Origin: Guptibacillus hwajinpoensis
GTDB taxonomy: Bacteria; Bacillota; Bacilli; Bacillales; Guptibacillaceae
DNA length: 64,000 bases
Direction of reading: 5' to 3'
Assembly: GCF_005144865.1 (NCBI RefSeq)
Contig: NZ_SWFM01000003.1
Coordinates: 186,001 to 250,000 of the forward strand
The notes below the pieces were generated by a model. It made no database searches. It worked only from the letters and a program-made list of their open reading frames with translations, and had not been told where the DNA came from. This document shows, in pieces, positions 37,515-47,218 of this stretch. Within the stretch, counting starts at the first letter, position 1. Each line of letters starts with the position of its first letter. The position numbers and the translations under genes were made by a program.

Positions 37515-38654
37515 ATGAAAACTACTTTAAGAAGACTCAGTATTATTCTCAGCATGGTTCTCGTTCTATCGTTATTGGCTGGATTCTCTTCACCTTCTGC
37601 ATCTGCAGCACCGGCGGACAAAGGACCGAAAAACTTCCTCGTTGGTTTTAAAACAAACATTCAACAAGCTCAGATTAACAACATACAGAAATTAGGTGGA
37701 CAGGTTAAGCATCAGTTTAAATTCATGGATACGATGCTCGTTTCCTTGCCTGAACCAGCGGCAAAAGCTCTTAAGAAGAACCCTAATGTGTCGTATGTAG
37801 AAGAAGATCAAGTGGCACATGCGATCGGACAAACAACACCGTGGGGCATCCCTCACATCAAAGCAGATCAAGTTCATGCGACTGGAAATACTGGTTCTGG
37901 TGTTAAAGTTGCAGTTCTAGATACAGGAATCGACGCTAGCCACGAAGACCTTAACGTTACTGGCGGTGCAAGCTTCGTTTCAGGTGAGCCTGATCCATAC
38001 AATGATGGCCATAGCCATGGTACGCACGTTGCAGGTACAGTTGCTGGACTAAATAATAATGTTGGTGTCTTAGGTGTGGCACAATCTGCTAGTCTTTACG
38101 CTGTAAAAGTACTAGATAGCTCTGGTAGCGGAACTTACAGTGGCATCATCCAAGGAATCGAGTGGTCAGTAGACAACAATATGGATGTTATCAACATGAG
38201 TTTGGGCGGCAGCTCTGGTTCAACTGCACTTAAAAACGCGGTTGATAATGCTTACAACTCAGGTGTGTTAGTTGTTGCGGCAGCTGGTAACGAAGGTACA
38301 TTCTTCGGCTTCAACACGATCGGATACCCTGCAAAATATGATTCTGCGATGGCAGTCGGTGCAGTAGATTCCAACAACAAACGTGCATCGTTCTCAAGTG
38401 TTGGATCTGAGCTTGAAGTAATGGCTCCTGGCGTTAACATTCTAAGCTCCGTTCCTGGTAATAGCTACGCTAGCTACAACGGGACGTCTATGGCTTCTCC
38501 TCACGTTGCTGGAGCAGCTGCGCTTATCTTGGCAGGCAACCCTAGCTTATCAAACGTAGAAGTTCGTCAAAAGCTTAATGATACAGCCAAACCACTTGGC
38601 GATTCTTTCTATTATGGTAACGGCTTAGTTGATGTGTACGAAGCGACAAGATAA
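37515..38654 (+). CDS. secreted subtilisin-type alkaline serine protease
   Basis: 379 residues. Signal peptide about residues 1-31 ([19 protein letters not shown]), an I9 propeptide (NFLVGFKTN to [10 protein letters not shown]) and a mature peptidase from about residue 103 ([13 protein letters not shown]). Catalytic triad D136 (VLDTGID), H168 (SHGTHVAG) and S325 ([11 protein letters not shown]); oxyanion N259 (AAGNEG). Length and N-terminus match alkaline subtilisins of the BPN'/Savinase type (S8). The ATG at 37515 has GGAGG 7 bases upstream. Degrades extracellular protein. Confidence 0.95.
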   Translation: MKTTLRRLSIILSMVLVLSLLAGFSSPSASAAPADKGPKNFLVGFKTNIQQAQINNIQKLGGQVKHQFKFMDTMLVSLPEPAAKALKKNPNVSYVEEDQVAHAIGQTTPWGIPHIKADQVHATGNTGSGVKVAVLDTGIDASHEDLNVTGGASFVSGEPDPYNDGHSHGTHVAGTVAGLNNNVGVLGVAQSASLYAVKVLDSSGSGTYSGIIQGIEWSVDNNMDVINMSLGGSSGSTALKNAVDNAYNSGVLVVAAAGNEGTFFGFNTIGYPAKYDSAMAVGAVDSNNKRASFSSVGSELEVMAPGVNILSSVPGNSYASYNGTSMASPHVAGAAALILAGNPSLSNVEVRQKLNDTAKPLGDSFYYGNGLVDVYEATR

Positions 38655-38662
38655 TAAATAAC

Positions 38663-38703
38663 AAAAAGCATGAATCGATATCTAGTCCGATTCATGCTTT
38701 TTT
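38663..38703 (+). terminator. Rho-independent terminator of the subtilisin gene
   Basis: AAAAAGCATGAATCG, loop, CGATTCATGCTTTTTT. Confidence 0.88.
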
Positions 38704-38809
38704 ATTATTTTCTTCCGTCAGTAATAACCTACCTAAATTGAGCGCTTACTTTTCTTAAGCAACCACCACTATTGATGAAGATCAATTAATCATATTTTGT
38801 TACAATATT

Positions 38810-39718
38810 TTAGTAAGTAAATGAATTCTTTGTTAGTTTAAAATAATCCATTGTAGAAGTCTCTTTGAAACCACAGGATTGGTAAAGGTTTAAAGCGTTG
38901 CTGTTCTTTACAGCAACTTGAAGCATTATCTGTTGAACTTGTTTCTCTTTTAATTTCTCTACAGCTTTCATCAGAATATCTCTGCCATAACCTTTCCCTC
39001 GATATTCTGGAAGGACTCCTAATCCATAAATTCCACCTACACCATTCTGAACTTCCATATGAACTTTACCTATTATAGTTTGATTTATTTCAGCCAGAAA
39101 AGTATCCATTCCGTGCTTTGATTCTTCCTCAGGCAGTGTTAAATCTTCCTCCGACGAATTCACTTGAAAGTATATTGCATTTTGTCTTGCAATTTCTTTT
39201 GCATCTCTATTAAGAGCCTTCCTAAGATTCAAGTTTTTCAAAGCGGTGGCTCCCCTCGCTTCACCTATCAAAAACATCTCATATTCTGAGTTTTCGTAAT
39301 GAGCTCCCGTACTCTTAATAAATTCTATTCCAGATGTAGATTTGCGGTCAGATAACAAAAGCATATGTTGCGATTCTCTTTTGTTCCACTCATCTTTCAC
39401 TAATGAAAACAAACGTCTGAAGACTCCCATTTCCCTAAATTCAGGATGAACCATCCCATTTACTTCTATTGTTTCTGAACCAAATTGACAGATCCCCATA
39501 TAGCCTATAAGCTTTCTTCCATCATAAAACATAAATTCATTAATCTTATCTTTACCTATACTCTCATTAAGAGATTTACTTAATTTGTAATCAAGTTCTA
39601 GTTTTAGTGTTATATTTTCTTTTTCAAGGCAGCATTCTCTTAAAATTACTATATCTTCGTAATCTGCTCGATCTAATGAAAATTTTAGTTTTATAGATGG
39701 ATTTTCTATTGTTTTCAT
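38810..39718 (-). CDS. tandem GNAT acetyltransferase (two domains)
   Basis: 302 residues. The first GNAT-like half (about 1-150) has GMVHPEFREMGVFRRLFSL in place of the acetyl-CoA loop. The second half (about 165-300) has LGVLPEYRGKGYGRDILMKA and NALNLYQSCGFKETSTMDYF and looks like the active one. Such tandem proteins are common in bacilli with unknown acceptors. Confidence 0.85.
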   Translation of the reverse strand: MKTIENPSIKLKFSLDRADYEDIVILRECCLEKENITLKLELDYKLSKSLNESIGKDKINEFMFYDGRKLIGYMGICQFGSETIEVNGMVHPEFREMGVFRRLFSLVKDEWNKRESQHMLLLSDRKSTSGIEFIKSTGAHYENSEYEMFLIGEARGATALKNLNLRKALNRDAKEIARQNAIYFQVNSSEEDLTLPEEESKHGMDTFLAEINQTIIGKVHMEVQNGVGGIYGLGVLPEYRGKGYGRDILMKAVEKLKEKQVQQIMLQVAVKNSNALNLYQSCGFKETSTMDYFKLTKNSFTY

Positions 39719-39781
39719 TCTAAATCATATTCTCCCATTTTCTTTTATAGTTTTGTTACTTCGTTCATTCCTATTATTAGT

Positions 39782-40330
39782 TTAATTAACTTCAACTACT
39801 ATTTTGTCAAAATACTTATCACCAATGTAAACTAATAGTGCCCATTTCCCTTTCTTATTTAACTGCATATTAGAAGGCAAAGAAGCATCAGCACCATTGA
39901 TTGGTCCAGCAGGAGAATCATAAGTCCAAACATAGTGTACATCTTCAGCAGATGGGTCAATTAGTGCAGGAACAATTTCATTACTCCCTTTTTTAATAGC
40001 TAATACCTTTAAATCTCCCTCTGGTATGGCGCCCCAGAAATGCCACATATACTTTTTACCACTGCTCTTAATAAATGGCTCATCAATAAATCCGACTTTG
40101 TCAGGTACCCCTCTCATTACATAACTGCCAGAATTGAATGTTTCGGATACTTCCCAATCAATGTTTTGTATTACCTTCTTATCAACATTGACCGGTGGCT
40201 CCTTCTCTTCAGTCTTGGAAGAAATTGCGGATACGCTATTATTTATAGATTCTTCCGTTTCAACCGTATTGTTACATCCAAATAGCATAATCAGCATCAA
40301 TGACAAAAAAATATACTTTGCGAATTTCAC
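39782..40330 (-). CDS. lipoprotein, DUF4871-like
   Basis: 182 residues. The signal ends in a lipobox (LIMLFGC, Cys19), giving a lipid-anchored protein outside the membrane. A low-complexity acidic spacer leads to a domain with YMWHFWGAIPEGDLKVLAIK and GKWALLVYIGDKYFDKIVVE. I associate this with the DUF4871/YhfM-type lipoproteins, not firmly. Start is GTG with GGTGG 7 bases upstream. Function unknown. Confidence 0.7.
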   Translation of the reverse strand: MKFAKYIFLSLMLIMLFGCNNTVETEESINNSVSAISSKTEEKEPPVNVDKKVIQNIDWEVSETFNSGSYVMRGVPDKVGFIDEPFIKSSGKKYMWHFWGAIPEGDLKVLAIKKGSNEIVPALIDPSAEDVHYVWTYDSPAGPINGADASLPSNMQLNKKGKWALLVYIGDKYFDKIVVEVN

Positions 40331-40417
40331 ATAATTCCACCTTTAAAGTAAAAGTTCTTATTCAATTAGAAAGCTCATTTAATGGTTACTTATAAATCCC
40401 CTTTGTTTCAAATCACA

Positions 40418-41362
40418 TCAATCCACCGCTATAGAGATATGATCTATTCCTCGCGAAACGCACGCCAGCATTTTATCCCTTTTTTCATCATCTGTTAGAA
40501 AAGCATCGTTATGTAGTACTTCTCCATTACAAACCTTTACTTCGCATGTGCCGCAAATTCCCCTTCGGCAGGCGAATGCTAATGGTATTTCAGCTTTGTG
40601 TAAAGCGTCTAATAAGCTTTGGTCTTCTTGAACTAGGACCTTTTTTTTCTTATTCTCGATCGTCACTTCAAATGGTTGAGGATTTTCAATTACTTTTGCC
40701 GGTTTAAATCGTTCTTCATGAATATATTTTTTCGGATAACCAAGTTCCCTGCAATAATCTACTATGAAATCCATAAAGGATTGAGGCCCACATGTATAGA
40801 TATGAGCACCTACTTTCAAGTTCTTTAGTGTTTCTTTTAACTTCTTTTTTTTGCTGTCTCTCGCCATAAAGTAATAAATGATCTGATTCGGATACATTTC
40901 ATTCATCTCGTTATAAAATGGGCAATCGTCCTCGCTTGATGGAGCGTAATGAAGTTCAAATGATTCTCCTAAACTTTTTAAGTATGCCATCATTGACAGA
41001 AATGGCGTAATGCCTATTCCCGCTGCAAAGAAGACGTGGTGCTTTGCCTCTAATCGTAACGGAAAATAATTATGTGGAGGTGATACCTTCACTACATCTC
41101 CTTCATTGATCTTTTCATGCAGATAAGAAGAACCGCCTTCTTGTTGACCGATTTTCTTAACTGCAATCACATATTCATTTTCCATATCTAAAGGATTATT
41201 AATCAGGGAGTATTGCCGATTACCCATAGGAAGGTGGAGGGTAATATGCGATCCTGCTCCAAAAGAAGGAAGTTCAGTTCGCTCCGATATAAACGTATAC
41301 CTTTTTATATCAGCTGTTAGTTGCTCAACTTTTCGGACTTTTACTTCATAAAAGTCATCCAT
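40418..41362 (-). CDS. PDR/VanB-type reductase with 2Fe-2S domain (amine demethylase electron supply)
   Basis: 314 residues. FAD/FMN-binding domain (RQYSLINNP with the R-x-Y-S motif), NAD-binding domain (FFAAGIGITPFLSMMAYLKS; YTCGPQSFMDFI) and C-terminal plant-type ferredoxin (CRRGICGTCEVKVC, then a fourth Cys in MLACVSR). It passes electrons from NAD(P)H to an oxygenase. It ends the operon with the DmmA-like and DUF3445 genes, whose oxygenase it probably serves. Confidence 0.9.
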   Translation of the reverse strand: MDDFYEVKVRKVEQLTADIKRYTFISERTELPSFGAGSHITLHLPMGNRQYSLINNPLDMENEYVIAVKKIGQQEGGSSYLHEKINEGDVVKVSPPHNYFPLRLEAKHHVFFAAGIGITPFLSMMAYLKSLGESFELHYAPSSEDDCPFYNEMNEMYPNQIIYYFMARDSKKKKLKETLKNLKVGAHIYTCGPQSFMDFIVDYCRELGYPKKYIHEERFKPAKVIENPQPFEVTIENKKKKVLVQEDQSLLDALHKAEIPLAFACRRGICGTCEVKVCNGEVLHNDAFLTDDEKRDKMLACVSRGIDHISIAVD

Positions 41363-41404
41363 TATACCTCACCCTTATACATGGAATACACTCTTTATTT
41401 CTCG

Positions 41405-41848
41405 TCAATTGATTACGGGATACGCAAGATAAGCTCTATGGTAAGTTGAGTAATGATTTGATGGTTGTAGTTTAATGTGACAGTTTTCACACTCGAAAAA
41501 CTCAAAACTACTGATTTCATTGATTAGGTGGCACTGAGAACAAAATCCTCGCATGTTATCTACGGAACTTTTATTTATCCAAATCTCATGCTTGGAGAAA
41601 CCAGCGGAAAGTGCTAGATGTTCGATAACCTGTGAACTGTCTTCTTCTCCATATATGAGTACACCACTTCCTAGCGGTTGACGAGTAAGGATCTGCCGAG
41701 CTTCATCAATGGTGTTGGGCATGATAACTACTTCACATTTATGTCCCACTTTCGTTTGTTTACGAGCACTATCATTCGCTTGAGAGAGATAACTTTGAGT
41801 CGTGAAGATAACAACATGACTTATGTTATCGATTCGAAATTCGGTCAT
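41405..41848 (-). CDS. DmmA-like subunit of amine monooxygenase, zinc ribbon
   Basis: 147 residues. The N-terminal half is alpha/beta with HVVIFTTQSYLSQANDSARK and GVLIYGEEDSSQVIEHLALS; the C-terminal half has a zinc-ribbon pair CSQC and CENC. I associate this layout with the DmmA family found beside DUF3445 heme oxygenases. It overlaps the DUF3445 gene by 4 bases (41845-41848). Its exact role, perhaps assembly or electron transfer, is not known to me. Confidence 0.65.
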   Translation of the reverse strand: MTEFRIDNISHVVIFTTQSYLSQANDSARKQTKVGHKCEVVIMPNTIDEARQILTRQPLGSGVLIYGEEDSSQVIEHLALSAGFSKHEIWINKSSVDNMRGFCSQCHLINEISSFEFFECENCHIKLQPSNHYSTYHRAYLAYPVIN

Positions 41849-42798
41849 AAAGAGAGACCTTTTTCATTCAGAGTTTTCTCTAGAAACTGTATAAGTTCGT
41901 TTTTATATAGAGCTATACCTTTGTATTCCGCTATATCATCAGAAAGGAATTGAATTGTAGTGTACAACCTCTTCAGCCAAAGATCATTCTGGATTAAGTC
42001 ATTAAGTGATAATAAGTAGGTGTGAATTGAAAAAAGGATATCGTTTGTCATTGGTAACCTCAATAAGCGCTGAACTTCGACTCGTAAATGAACCATTTCT
42101 CCGACGTTCTTATCCGTAACCTTGAGTCGTAGCTTTCCCCAGTTTGCATACGTCTCAAGCGGAGTATCAAGCATATTTGAAATGGTCATCGACCAATTCT
42201 TTCTTTCCCACGCTTCGTTCAGACGTATTCTTGAAATAAATCGCTCTACTTTACTTATAAAGTCGTTTTGATCAATACCTGGCACAGGGGTGTGAATAGA
42301 CTTAAATTCCATACCTAGCACAAACGTCAACGACCAATTGGAAGGGAAGCATAATTGACCCGCTTCTAGAAAGAGTCCATCATGTCGGTCACCCATGATA
42401 ATTAGATCTTCTTGTACATGTCGCCCTGCGATATCTAGAGGTTGGAGTTCTATAGAAGAAGAATCGCGATATGTAAACCTTTCTTCTTCCCCTAATAAAT
42501 GGTTTTGGAATCTATATTCGTTTCCACGCTTTTCGAGCGAAAAATGTTCAGATTCGCTTTGAGCTAATTCAGCGAAAATCCGTCTCATAGCTTCCCACTG
42601 TGATTCTAGGGAAATTGGTAACGAGCGAAAGCACCTCTTATGGTTTGCTTGTAAAAGTTCTCTCTTTAATTGAATTTCCTTTAAATAATGATCTGTTATC
42701 GTAATAGATCGAGCCGGTTTTAGAAGGGAGGAATTATTCGAATAAGCATAACGATCTTCTGTAAATGGGAAAGGGAATTGCTCTACTTTAACTGACAT
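41845..42798 (-). CDS. heme-dependent oxidative N-demethylase-like protein (DUF3445)
   Basis: 317 residues of the HODM alpha-subunit family. Signature segments are LCFPSNWSLTFVLGMEFKSI followed by HTPVPG, and MTISNMLDTP. These proteins use heme and oxygen to demethylate secondary amines such as dimethylamine, giving methylamine and formaldehyde. The operon supplies a reductase (40418) and a DmmA-like protein (41405). A formaldehyde-handling gene is not adjacent. Substrate is inferred from the family. Confidence 0.8.
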   Translation of the reverse strand: MSVKVEQFPFPFTEDRYAYSNNSSLLKPARSITITDHYLKEIQLKRELLQANHKRCFRSLPISLESQWEAMRRIFAELAQSESEHFSLEKRGNEYRFQNHLLGEEERFTYRDSSSIELQPLDIAGRHVQEDLIIMGDRHDGLFLEAGQLCFPSNWSLTFVLGMEFKSIHTPVPGIDQNDFISKVERFISRIRLNEAWERKNWSMTISNMLDTPLETYANWGKLRLKVTDKNVGEMVHLRVEVQRLLRLPMTNDILFSIHTYLLSLNDLIQNDLWLKRLYTTIQFLSDDIAEYKGIALYKNELIQFLEKTLNEKGLSL

Positions 42799-42850
42799 TT
42801 AAACCACCTGCCATAGTTGCTTTAATGAGTTCTCATTCTAACCTGAACAT

Positions 42851-44020
42851 TTAGTTCATCTTTATTTCTTCCGTACTATTCGTTAATGAAGGAAATATTG
42901 GAAGTCTAATTTCTCTATCAAAAAGAATATTCTCTAACTCAAGTACAATATCGTGATGAATCTTATTCTCATTAAAATCTAGATAATCTATATTACTCAG
43001 ATAAATAATAGACTTATTAGAGTCTACGTAACGAATTATGAACGAGTGAAAACCAGCACAGTACCCACCATGAGCTAGGATTTTTCCTGAGGTTTCATTT
43101 TCCTCAATGGACCAACCAAACCCATACCCTGCTTCTGCATCCGGATGTAAACCTGCTCCATATCCAAGCTTTGTGTCATCATTTAGTTCAGCTGACTTAA
43201 AAGCTTCCATCTTCGTTTCTTCGCTAACTAACTCATCTGAGTAAAGTCCTTGATCCCATTTCACTAAATCTTCTGCAGTCGTGTTAATTACCCCATCTCC
43301 ACGCACACCATCAAGAAAATAAACATAGCTATGTTCATCAATTGTATCTGGAATGAAGTATTTATGATTTATGCGATCATATATGTAACCATCCACGATA
43401 CTGTTGATTTCCTTCTCCATTCTTCGAGATAATGGACGCGTTGACTCCATTCCTAGCGGATCAAAAATATTCCGTTGAAGATATTCTTCATAAGATAATC
43501 CAGATACCTTTTCAATTAGTTCAGCAAGCAGTATATAACCTGTGTTGCTATAGTGCCACTTCTCATTTGGCTTTGAAAGTAGTTCTGGTTTCTCTCCTTT
43601 TAAAAACAGTTCTATAATATCTTGATTCGTTGCAATCTTATTTCGATCCCAGTACTCTTCAAACCACTCGATATAATCAGGTATGCCAGATGTATGAGTT
43701 AGAAGATTTCTAATGGTTATTCCTTTATAGGGAAGATCCGCTAGATACTTCTCGATGGCATCGTCAACACGTAACTTTTGTTGCTCTTTTAACATCATGA
43801 TTGCCATAGATGTAAATGTTTTCGAGATGGAAGCGGTATCAAAAGACGACTGATTATTTAACTGGCTACTTTCACCACGCTGCCCTACACCAGAAACCTT
43901 TGTGTATATTGGGCTCCCGTTCTCACTCACTATGACACTCCCATTGAACATCTGTTCATCTATTAAATAACGGAACAATTCATCGAACGTTTCTATCTTT
44001 TTATCCTTAGTCACTCGCAT
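42851..44020 (-). CDS. serine hydrolase, class C beta-lactamase fold
   Basis: 389 residues of the penicillin-binding/beta-lactamase-related type: nucleophile S64 and K67 in SISK, Y157 and N159 in YSN, and a third motif AHGG. No signal peptide is seen, so it is probably cytoplasmic, an esterase or D-amino-acid peptidase rather than a wall enzyme. GAGG lies close to the ATG; a GTG two codons in has better spacing. Single gene. Confidence 0.85.
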   Translation of the reverse strand: MRVTKDKKIETFDELFRYLIDEQMFNGSVIVSENGSPIYTKVSGVGQRGESSQLNNQSSFDTASISKTFTSMAIMMLKEQQKLRVDDAIEKYLADLPYKGITIRNLLTHTSGIPDYIEWFEEYWDRNKIATNQDIIELFLKGEKPELLSKPNEKWHYSNTGYILLAELIEKVSGLSYEEYLQRNIFDPLGMESTRPLSRRMEKEINSIVDGYIYDRINHKYFIPDTIDEHSYVYFLDGVRGDGVINTTAEDLVKWDQGLYSDELVSEETKMEAFKSAELNDDTKLGYGAGLHPDAEAGYGFGWSIEENETSGKILAHGGYCAGFHSFIIRYVDSNKSIIYLSNIDYLDFNENKIHHDIVLELENILFDREIRLPIFPSLTNSTEEIKMN

Positions 44021-44143
44021 TCACCTCAACTTTCAATACATTTTCATTAACATGTATACAAACTAGGGGTTTATTTTATATTAGAAATTATTTCAAATTT
44101 CAAACATTATTGCAATGACTTATCCTTATCTCCGAGTCAATTA

Positions 44144-44177
44144 AAAAGGCAAGCACCCTTTACAGAGTGCTTGCCTT
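44144..44177 (-). terminator. Rho-independent terminator
   Basis: AAAGGCAAGCAC, loop, GTGCTTGCCTTT plus T run on the minus strand, after the SleB-like gene. Confidence 0.85.
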
Positions 44178-44183
44178 TGACAT

Positions 44184-44765
44184 TTATCTTAAAAACACAT
44201 GATTGCCAATTTCAGTAGTAACTTCCTTGCTGCTAAGATAACTGCTTTGTGCCTTGTCTGGGTTATAGAAATAAAGTGATTCTCTGTCATAGCCTTGATA
44301 GGCAAGTGCTTCTTGCACTGCTTTCACAGATTCTGCGCTAGCTGGTTGTTTAATCGTTCCATTTAGAACAGGTGAGAATTGAATTCCATCATGGATAACA
44401 CCATGTAAAGAATCAGGGAAGATATCACTTTCTACTCGGTTTAGCACAACAGTAGCTACAGCAACTTTACCTGCATAGCTTTCTCCTTTTGCTTCAGCTT
44501 CAACGAGTCGACTAAGAAGATCTTTCTCATATTCGCTCGGTACAATGGGAAGCTTCAATTCTTCCCCAGGGTTAATCTCATCATTGTTTTTATTATTAAT
44601 GGCTTGTACTTGCTTTGCAGGTACACCGTATTTCATAGCAATCTTATATATTGATTCGCCCTTTTGGACGGTATGCGTTTGATCCTGGGCAGAGCTTTGT
44701 GTTGGCAATGAAAATGATAGAACGCAAAAAGCTGCGATGCCTAACATCGTAATTTTCTTAAACAC
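44184..44765 (-). CDS. LysM-containing cell-wall hydrolase, SleB/CwlJ type
   Basis: 193 residues. Signal peptide about 1-26 (CVLSFSLPTQSSAQ), one LysM domain (HTVQKGESIYKIAMKYGVPA) and a hydrolase_2 domain with LLSRLVEAEAKGESYAGKVA, where the Glu is the expected catalytic residue, and VVLNRV. The layout is like B. subtilis YkvT. It should cut peptidoglycan, in germination or wall turnover. Start is GTG with GGAGG upstream. Confidence 0.88.
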   Translation of the reverse strand: MFKKITMLGIAAFCVLSFSLPTQSSAQDQTHTVQKGESIYKIAMKYGVPAKQVQAINNKNNDEINPGEELKLPIVPSEYEKDLLSRLVEAEAKGESYAGKVAVATVVLNRVESDIFPDSLHGVIHDGIQFSPVLNGTIKQPASAESVKAVQEALAYQGYDRESLYFYNPDKAQSSYLSSKEVTTEIGNHVFLR

Positions 44766-44882
44766 TTATAATCTACCTCCTAAAAATTTGTCCTATTTCA
44801 AGGTAACATAAGAGATAAATAGCTTTCACTATTAATTCTTACCAGTATTCCCAGAACTTTTGCTTCATACTGTATCAATTCC

Positions 44883-44912
44883 AAAAAAAAAAACGCCCGA
44901 TTAATCGGACGG
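44883..44912 (-). terminator. Rho-independent terminator of the cwlK-like gene
   Basis: On the minus strand CGTCCGATTAATCGGGCG followed by a run of eleven T, 85 bases after the gene. Confidence 0.7.
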
Positions 44913-44995
44913 TTAAAAGGGGGAAAATTATGTTAGTTTAAATTTACCCCGTATATAAATAGATAAACCTCTTTTTTAAATTATTTTTTGTTTTT

Positions 44996-45568
44996 TTATT
45001 TAGTAGCATATTCCCCACTATCAGGTCTTTCCCCATACTTCAATTCTCGTATAGTTAAACCAAAATTCATTTGAAGATGAGGATAATCTTTAAAGCTTGT
45101 CCAATCTCCACCCCATTGGAATCCCAAGTCTTTCGCAATCGAAACCACTTCCATCCAATCCGCTTTTCCATTCGCATTATCATCACGTTTCATGTCCCAG
45201 ACGACATCTCCATCATCTAATTTCAGCGCAAAATCAATGGCTAATCCATAGTTATGATAGGATTCACCACCCTCTACGTTTGTCACTACCAACCCTGCTT
45301 TTGTGCGTCCACGTTCGTAGAGTTCATTCTGCTCCTGTTCAGTTCGATGGCCATCCGTTATAACGACTTCAATTCCTTTTTCAGCAGATTTAGTGATTAA
45401 CGTATTTTTTGCTTCATTAACGGTAGAATGGAGGCTGTTTGGTGGTGGGACCTCTTCTCTCTTGAACAAACCTGAAGATGGAGTGTAGTCATTTGCTATC
45501 GTTAGTACAACGACACCAATACCTATCAAAAAAAGGAAGGTGAGCATACCCTTTATCTTTTTCAACAT
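44996..45568 (-). CDS. M15-family peptidoglycan L-alanyl-D-glutamate peptidase (CwlK-like)
   Basis: 190 residues. One N-terminal membrane anchor (GMLTFLFLIGIGVVVLTIAN), then an M15C/VanY-type domain: VVITDGHRTEQEQNELYERG, SYHNYGLAIDFAL with the zinc His and Asp, WGGDW and HLQMNF with the last zinc His. Similar to B. subtilis CwlK. GAGGGAGG is 4 bases before the ATG at 45568; an earlier Met has no ribosome site. Confidence 0.88.
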   Translation of the reverse strand: MLKKIKGMLTFLFLIGIGVVVLTIANDYTPSSGLFKREEVPPPNSLHSTVNEAKNTLITKSAEKGIEVVITDGHRTEQEQNELYERGRTKAGLVVTNVEGGESYHNYGLAIDFALKLDDGDVVWDMKRDDNANGKADWMEVVSIAKDLGFQWGGDWTSFKDYPHLQMNFGLTIRELKYGERPDSGEYATK

Positions 45569-45736
45569 GATCCCTCCCTCTCCACTAATCCTTATAAGTT
45601 GAGAATAACACACGAATGTATGATCAAGTAGCATATCATCTTGAACGTGAAACTATCGAACTATTGATTTTACGTTCTTAATCTACGTATTTGCCAATTA
45701 TGAAACTAAAGCTTTTACCTTTTATATTAAGCTTCC

Positions 45737-46447
45737 TTACTTTTTTCCAAGCGAAAATCCTTCGAATAGACGTCCACCAAAAGGAGCGAGCACTCGATCA
45801 ACAAGCAAAATCACAGCTTCCTTTTCTCTCGTTCCATAATAGTGGTCGAAAACTTTAACGAACTCTTCTGCAAATTTTGGGTCATACTCCTTAAGGGCAA
45901 GGACAATCCATTTAGACGATCCGATCCACTGATTGTTTGTTCTGAGGACAAACTCGTGAAGCTGCTCAGCAAGTGTAGCTGCACAGAATAATTCCTCTCC
46001 TCGATTCGTAGCTCCGATGAAATCATCCAGAACGTCTGTAAGGAAATAACGCTTCATTACGATCGTTTCTTCTCCCCACTTTTCTGGCCCTTTTAGGAGA
46101 AGGGACTTTGCTTCTTCTTGTAACCGAACTCCGCTCCCAGTGTCCTGAAGGAGGATACCTTCAGAAACCATTTTAGGCAATGAGGGCCTAGCTCGTTTGC
46201 AGTCATCTTCGTAGAAGAATTGGTAGCTTTCTAGATTATGTACATACCACTCGACCGGCCAGCCCTTATAAATGAAGCTCTCGCGATACGAAGTAGAAAC
46301 AGACAAATCAAACACAACAATATCAAGATCTGACGTCTTCGTTGCTTCTCCTCTTACTACGCTTCCTGCAAGGAATGCTGCTTCACAACTAGGAAATGTG
46401 GACAACACAAGCTCTCTAGCTGTCTGAACAACTTCTTGTAAAGTCAT
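45737..46447 (-). CDS. nucleotidyltransferase-domain protein
   Basis: 236 residues. The N-terminal domain has the polymerase-beta pattern GSVVRGEATKTSDLDIVVFD (residues 27-46) with the two metal-binding Asp; the rest is helical. Related proteins include aminoglycoside adenylyltransferases and minimal nucleotidyltransferases. Nothing ties it to resistance. Ends without a clear terminator. Confidence 0.82.
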   Translation of the reverse strand: MTLQEVVQTARELVLSTFPSCEAAFLAGSVVRGEATKTSDLDIVVFDLSVSTSYRESFIYKGWPVEWYVHNLESYQFFYEDDCKRARPSLPKMVSEGILLQDTGSGVRLQEEAKSLLLKGPEKWGEETIVMKRYFLTDVLDDFIGATNRGEELFCAATLAEQLHEFVLRTNNQWIGSSKWIVLALKEYDPKFAEEFVKVFDHYYGTREKEAVILLVDRVLAPFGGRLFEGFSLGKK

Positions 46448-46590
46448 CTATATAACCTACCTTTTTATTGAAATTCACTTCTTTTTATTCTACCTTAATA
46501 GGAAAGTTACATCTATTCCAATTCTTATTGAACACACTTTCTAATCTTTCTGGTAAACTTTTGAAGAATACTAGTTACGAGGGGGTTCCT

Positions 46591-47127
46591 ATGAAACGGA
46601 TTATGGTGATGGGTATTTCAGCTGGTGCAGGCAAGTCAACTTTTGCGAGGAAGCTTGGAGAGCTCATTCAAATTGATGTGCATCATCTTGATGCGCTATT
46701 CTGGAAACCTGGTTGGAAAGAAGCGTCTATTGAGGAGTTTCGTTCTTCTCAGGAAGAGATCGTTACATCCCCAATCTGGATTATTGAAGGGAATTATAGC
46801 AATTCATATGACATCCGTTCTAACCGTGCCGACACAATTATTTATCTAGAAGTCCCAAGACTTGTTTGTCTTTATCGGGTTCTGAAACGTTGGGTAACTC
46901 ATTTTGGTCAAACAAGACCTGACATGGGAGAAGGGTGCAATGAGAAAATGGAATTATCATTTCTTAAATTCATCTGGACAACTTATTATCCACGAAAAGA
47001 TAAAATGCAAAAGAGATTTGAACAATTTCAACAGACGGGACAAAACAAAACCGTGATTTTATTAAAGAACAAAGCTCAAATTGATGATTTTCTTCATGAA
47101 CTGCAGAGAAAGCATACAATTTTGTGA
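46591..47127 (+). CDS. P-loop kinase-like protein (topology-modulation type)
   Basis: 178 residues: P-loop GISAGAGKSTFARKL at about residues 8-22, HHLDALFWKPGWKEAS and WIIEGNYSNSYDIRSNRADT. This matches the adenylate-kinase-like FlaR/topology-modulation family with unknown substrate. AGGGGG is 6 bases before the ATG at 46591; upstream codons of the open frame lack a ribosome site. Confidence 0.85.
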   Translation: MKRIMVMGISAGAGKSTFARKLGELIQIDVHHLDALFWKPGWKEASIEEFRSSQEEIVTSPIWIIEGNYSNSYDIRSNRADTIIYLEVPRLVCLYRVLKRWVTHFGQTRPDMGEGCNEKMELSFLKFIWTTYYPRKDKMQKRFEQFQQTGQNKTVILLKNKAQIDDFLHELQRKHTIL

Positions 47128-47218
47128 GAACCCGTGATAAGATAAGGTGCGGCACGTTTGAATAGGAGTGTTCCTGTTTAAACTGTACAGAAAGACTATT
47201 GAAGCACATGGAGGCATT

